Of a stretch of DNA of 13,401 nt, positions 13,254 to 13,401 are shown one piece after another. The notes under the pieces are model-generated. The model searched no databases, was not told the DNA's origin, and worked only from the letters and a program-made list of their open reading frames with translations. Made by a program: the position numbers and the translations under genes. Origin of the DNA: JANWHF01 sp036276235 (GTDB lineage: Bacteria > Planctomycetota > Phycisphaerae > Tepidisphaerales > Tepidisphaeraceae); the NCBI GenBank assembly GCA_036276235.1, contig DATBDZ010000183.1:1-13401 (forward strand), in the 5' to 3' direction. Within the stretch, counting starts at the first letter, position 1, and each line of letters starts with the position of its first letter.

Positions 13254-13339
13254 GGGACGGAGGGATGAAGGGTAAGGCGCGAAGGGACAGAGGGATGGAG
13301 GGACGAAGGGACGAAGGGACATAGGGACGCAGGGACGAG
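13254..13339. repeat. Octamer element E, one arm visible, runs toward window end
   Basis: About ten tandem 8-bp units: GGGACGGA, GGGATGAA, an irregular 6-nt GGGTAA, GGCGCGAA, GGGACAGA, GGGATGGA, GGGACGAA twice, GGGACATA, GGGACGCA, GGGACGAG. It is the longest arm in the window and uses the same unit version as element D. It is followed by non-coding core sequence with the inverted 25-bp hairpin motif, so a right arm probably lies beyond the window end. It is upstream of the HprK-like gene. Confidence 0.8.
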
Positions 13340-13367
13340 GCAGGAAAGTCGTCGGCGCCCGGTTACC

Positions 13368-13392
13368 CGCGTAGCGGTCGGACCGAAGGTCC
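13368..13392 (-). repeat. 25-bp hairpin motif, copy 3 (inverted)
   Basis: Read on the minus strand it is GGACC, TTC, GGTC, CGA, CCGCTACGCG. It differs from copy 2 at one base in 25. It lies 28 bp after the visible arm of element E, in inverse orientation to copy 2 in element D. Confidence 0.7.
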
Positions 13393-13401
13393 ACCTCCCC
13401 G

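Noticed and set aside
12402..13268. 288-residue plus-strand frame
   Set aside because: Antisense shadow of the HprK-like gene. The minus-strand frame has a Shine-Dalgarno-led start, family-like blocks and balanced composition; the plus frame is Arg/Asp-rich and matches nothing.

Overview
This window looks like a chromosomal segment from a GC-rich planctomycete, most likely the class Phycisphaerae (Tepidisphaera/Humisphaera-like). This is inference from content. The first gene carries an LEPR-XLL type N-terminal motif (LETRRLLSA). There is a membrane-anchored Hanks-type Ser/Thr kinase with a DLG motif, a PH-like membrane protein, an FHA-GAF-SpoIIE phosphatase, and little use of Shine-Dalgarno sequences. 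No phage, plasmid or CRISPR functions are visible.

Layout. 1-81: a perfect 78-bp palindrome. 271-2085 (+): a surface/secreted protein with four ~103-residue Ig-like repeats. 2086-2656: a mostly empty, AT-richer stretch that ends in a decayed copy of the 3' end of that gene. 2657-3172 (-): a stand-alone Clp N-domain protein. 3426-4058 (+): a two-helix membrane protein of PH-like type. 4133-5086 (+): an L-galactose-dehydrogenase-like aldo/keto reductase. 5326-6603 (+): the Ser/Thr kinase, followed 24 bp later by a small protein of unknown function (6628-7008). 7124-7336 (-): a small basic protein, divergent from a beta-hydroxyacid dehydrogenase (7428-8327, +). 8495-8567 (+): tRNA-Phe(GAA). 8624-9727 (+): a nitronate monooxygenase-like protein. 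9827-10431 (-): a VapC-type toxin with an AF2212-like antitoxin. 10496-12148 (+): the FHA-GAF-PP2C phosphatase. 12174-13151 (-): an HPr-kinase-like protein whose P-loop has lost its key residues. The window ends inside a further repeat element.

The genes do not form one pathway. The common theme is regulation: a kinase, a phospho-threonine-binding phosphatase, an HprK-fold protein and a toxin-antitoxin pair lie among single metabolic enzymes.

The most unusual signal is a family of five intergenic elements built from 8-bp units (consensus G-R-S-R-C-N-A-A). Four are seen arranged as inverted arms. Each locus has its own version of the unit, and two elements sit exactly on the stop codon of the upstream gene. 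A separate 25-bp hairpin motif with fixed spacing occurs three times, twice inside or beside such elements. A second theme is promoter placement: at five starts, the -10 hexamer ends 6-7 nt before the start codon with a -35-like box 17-18 bp upstream, which predicts leaderless mRNAs.
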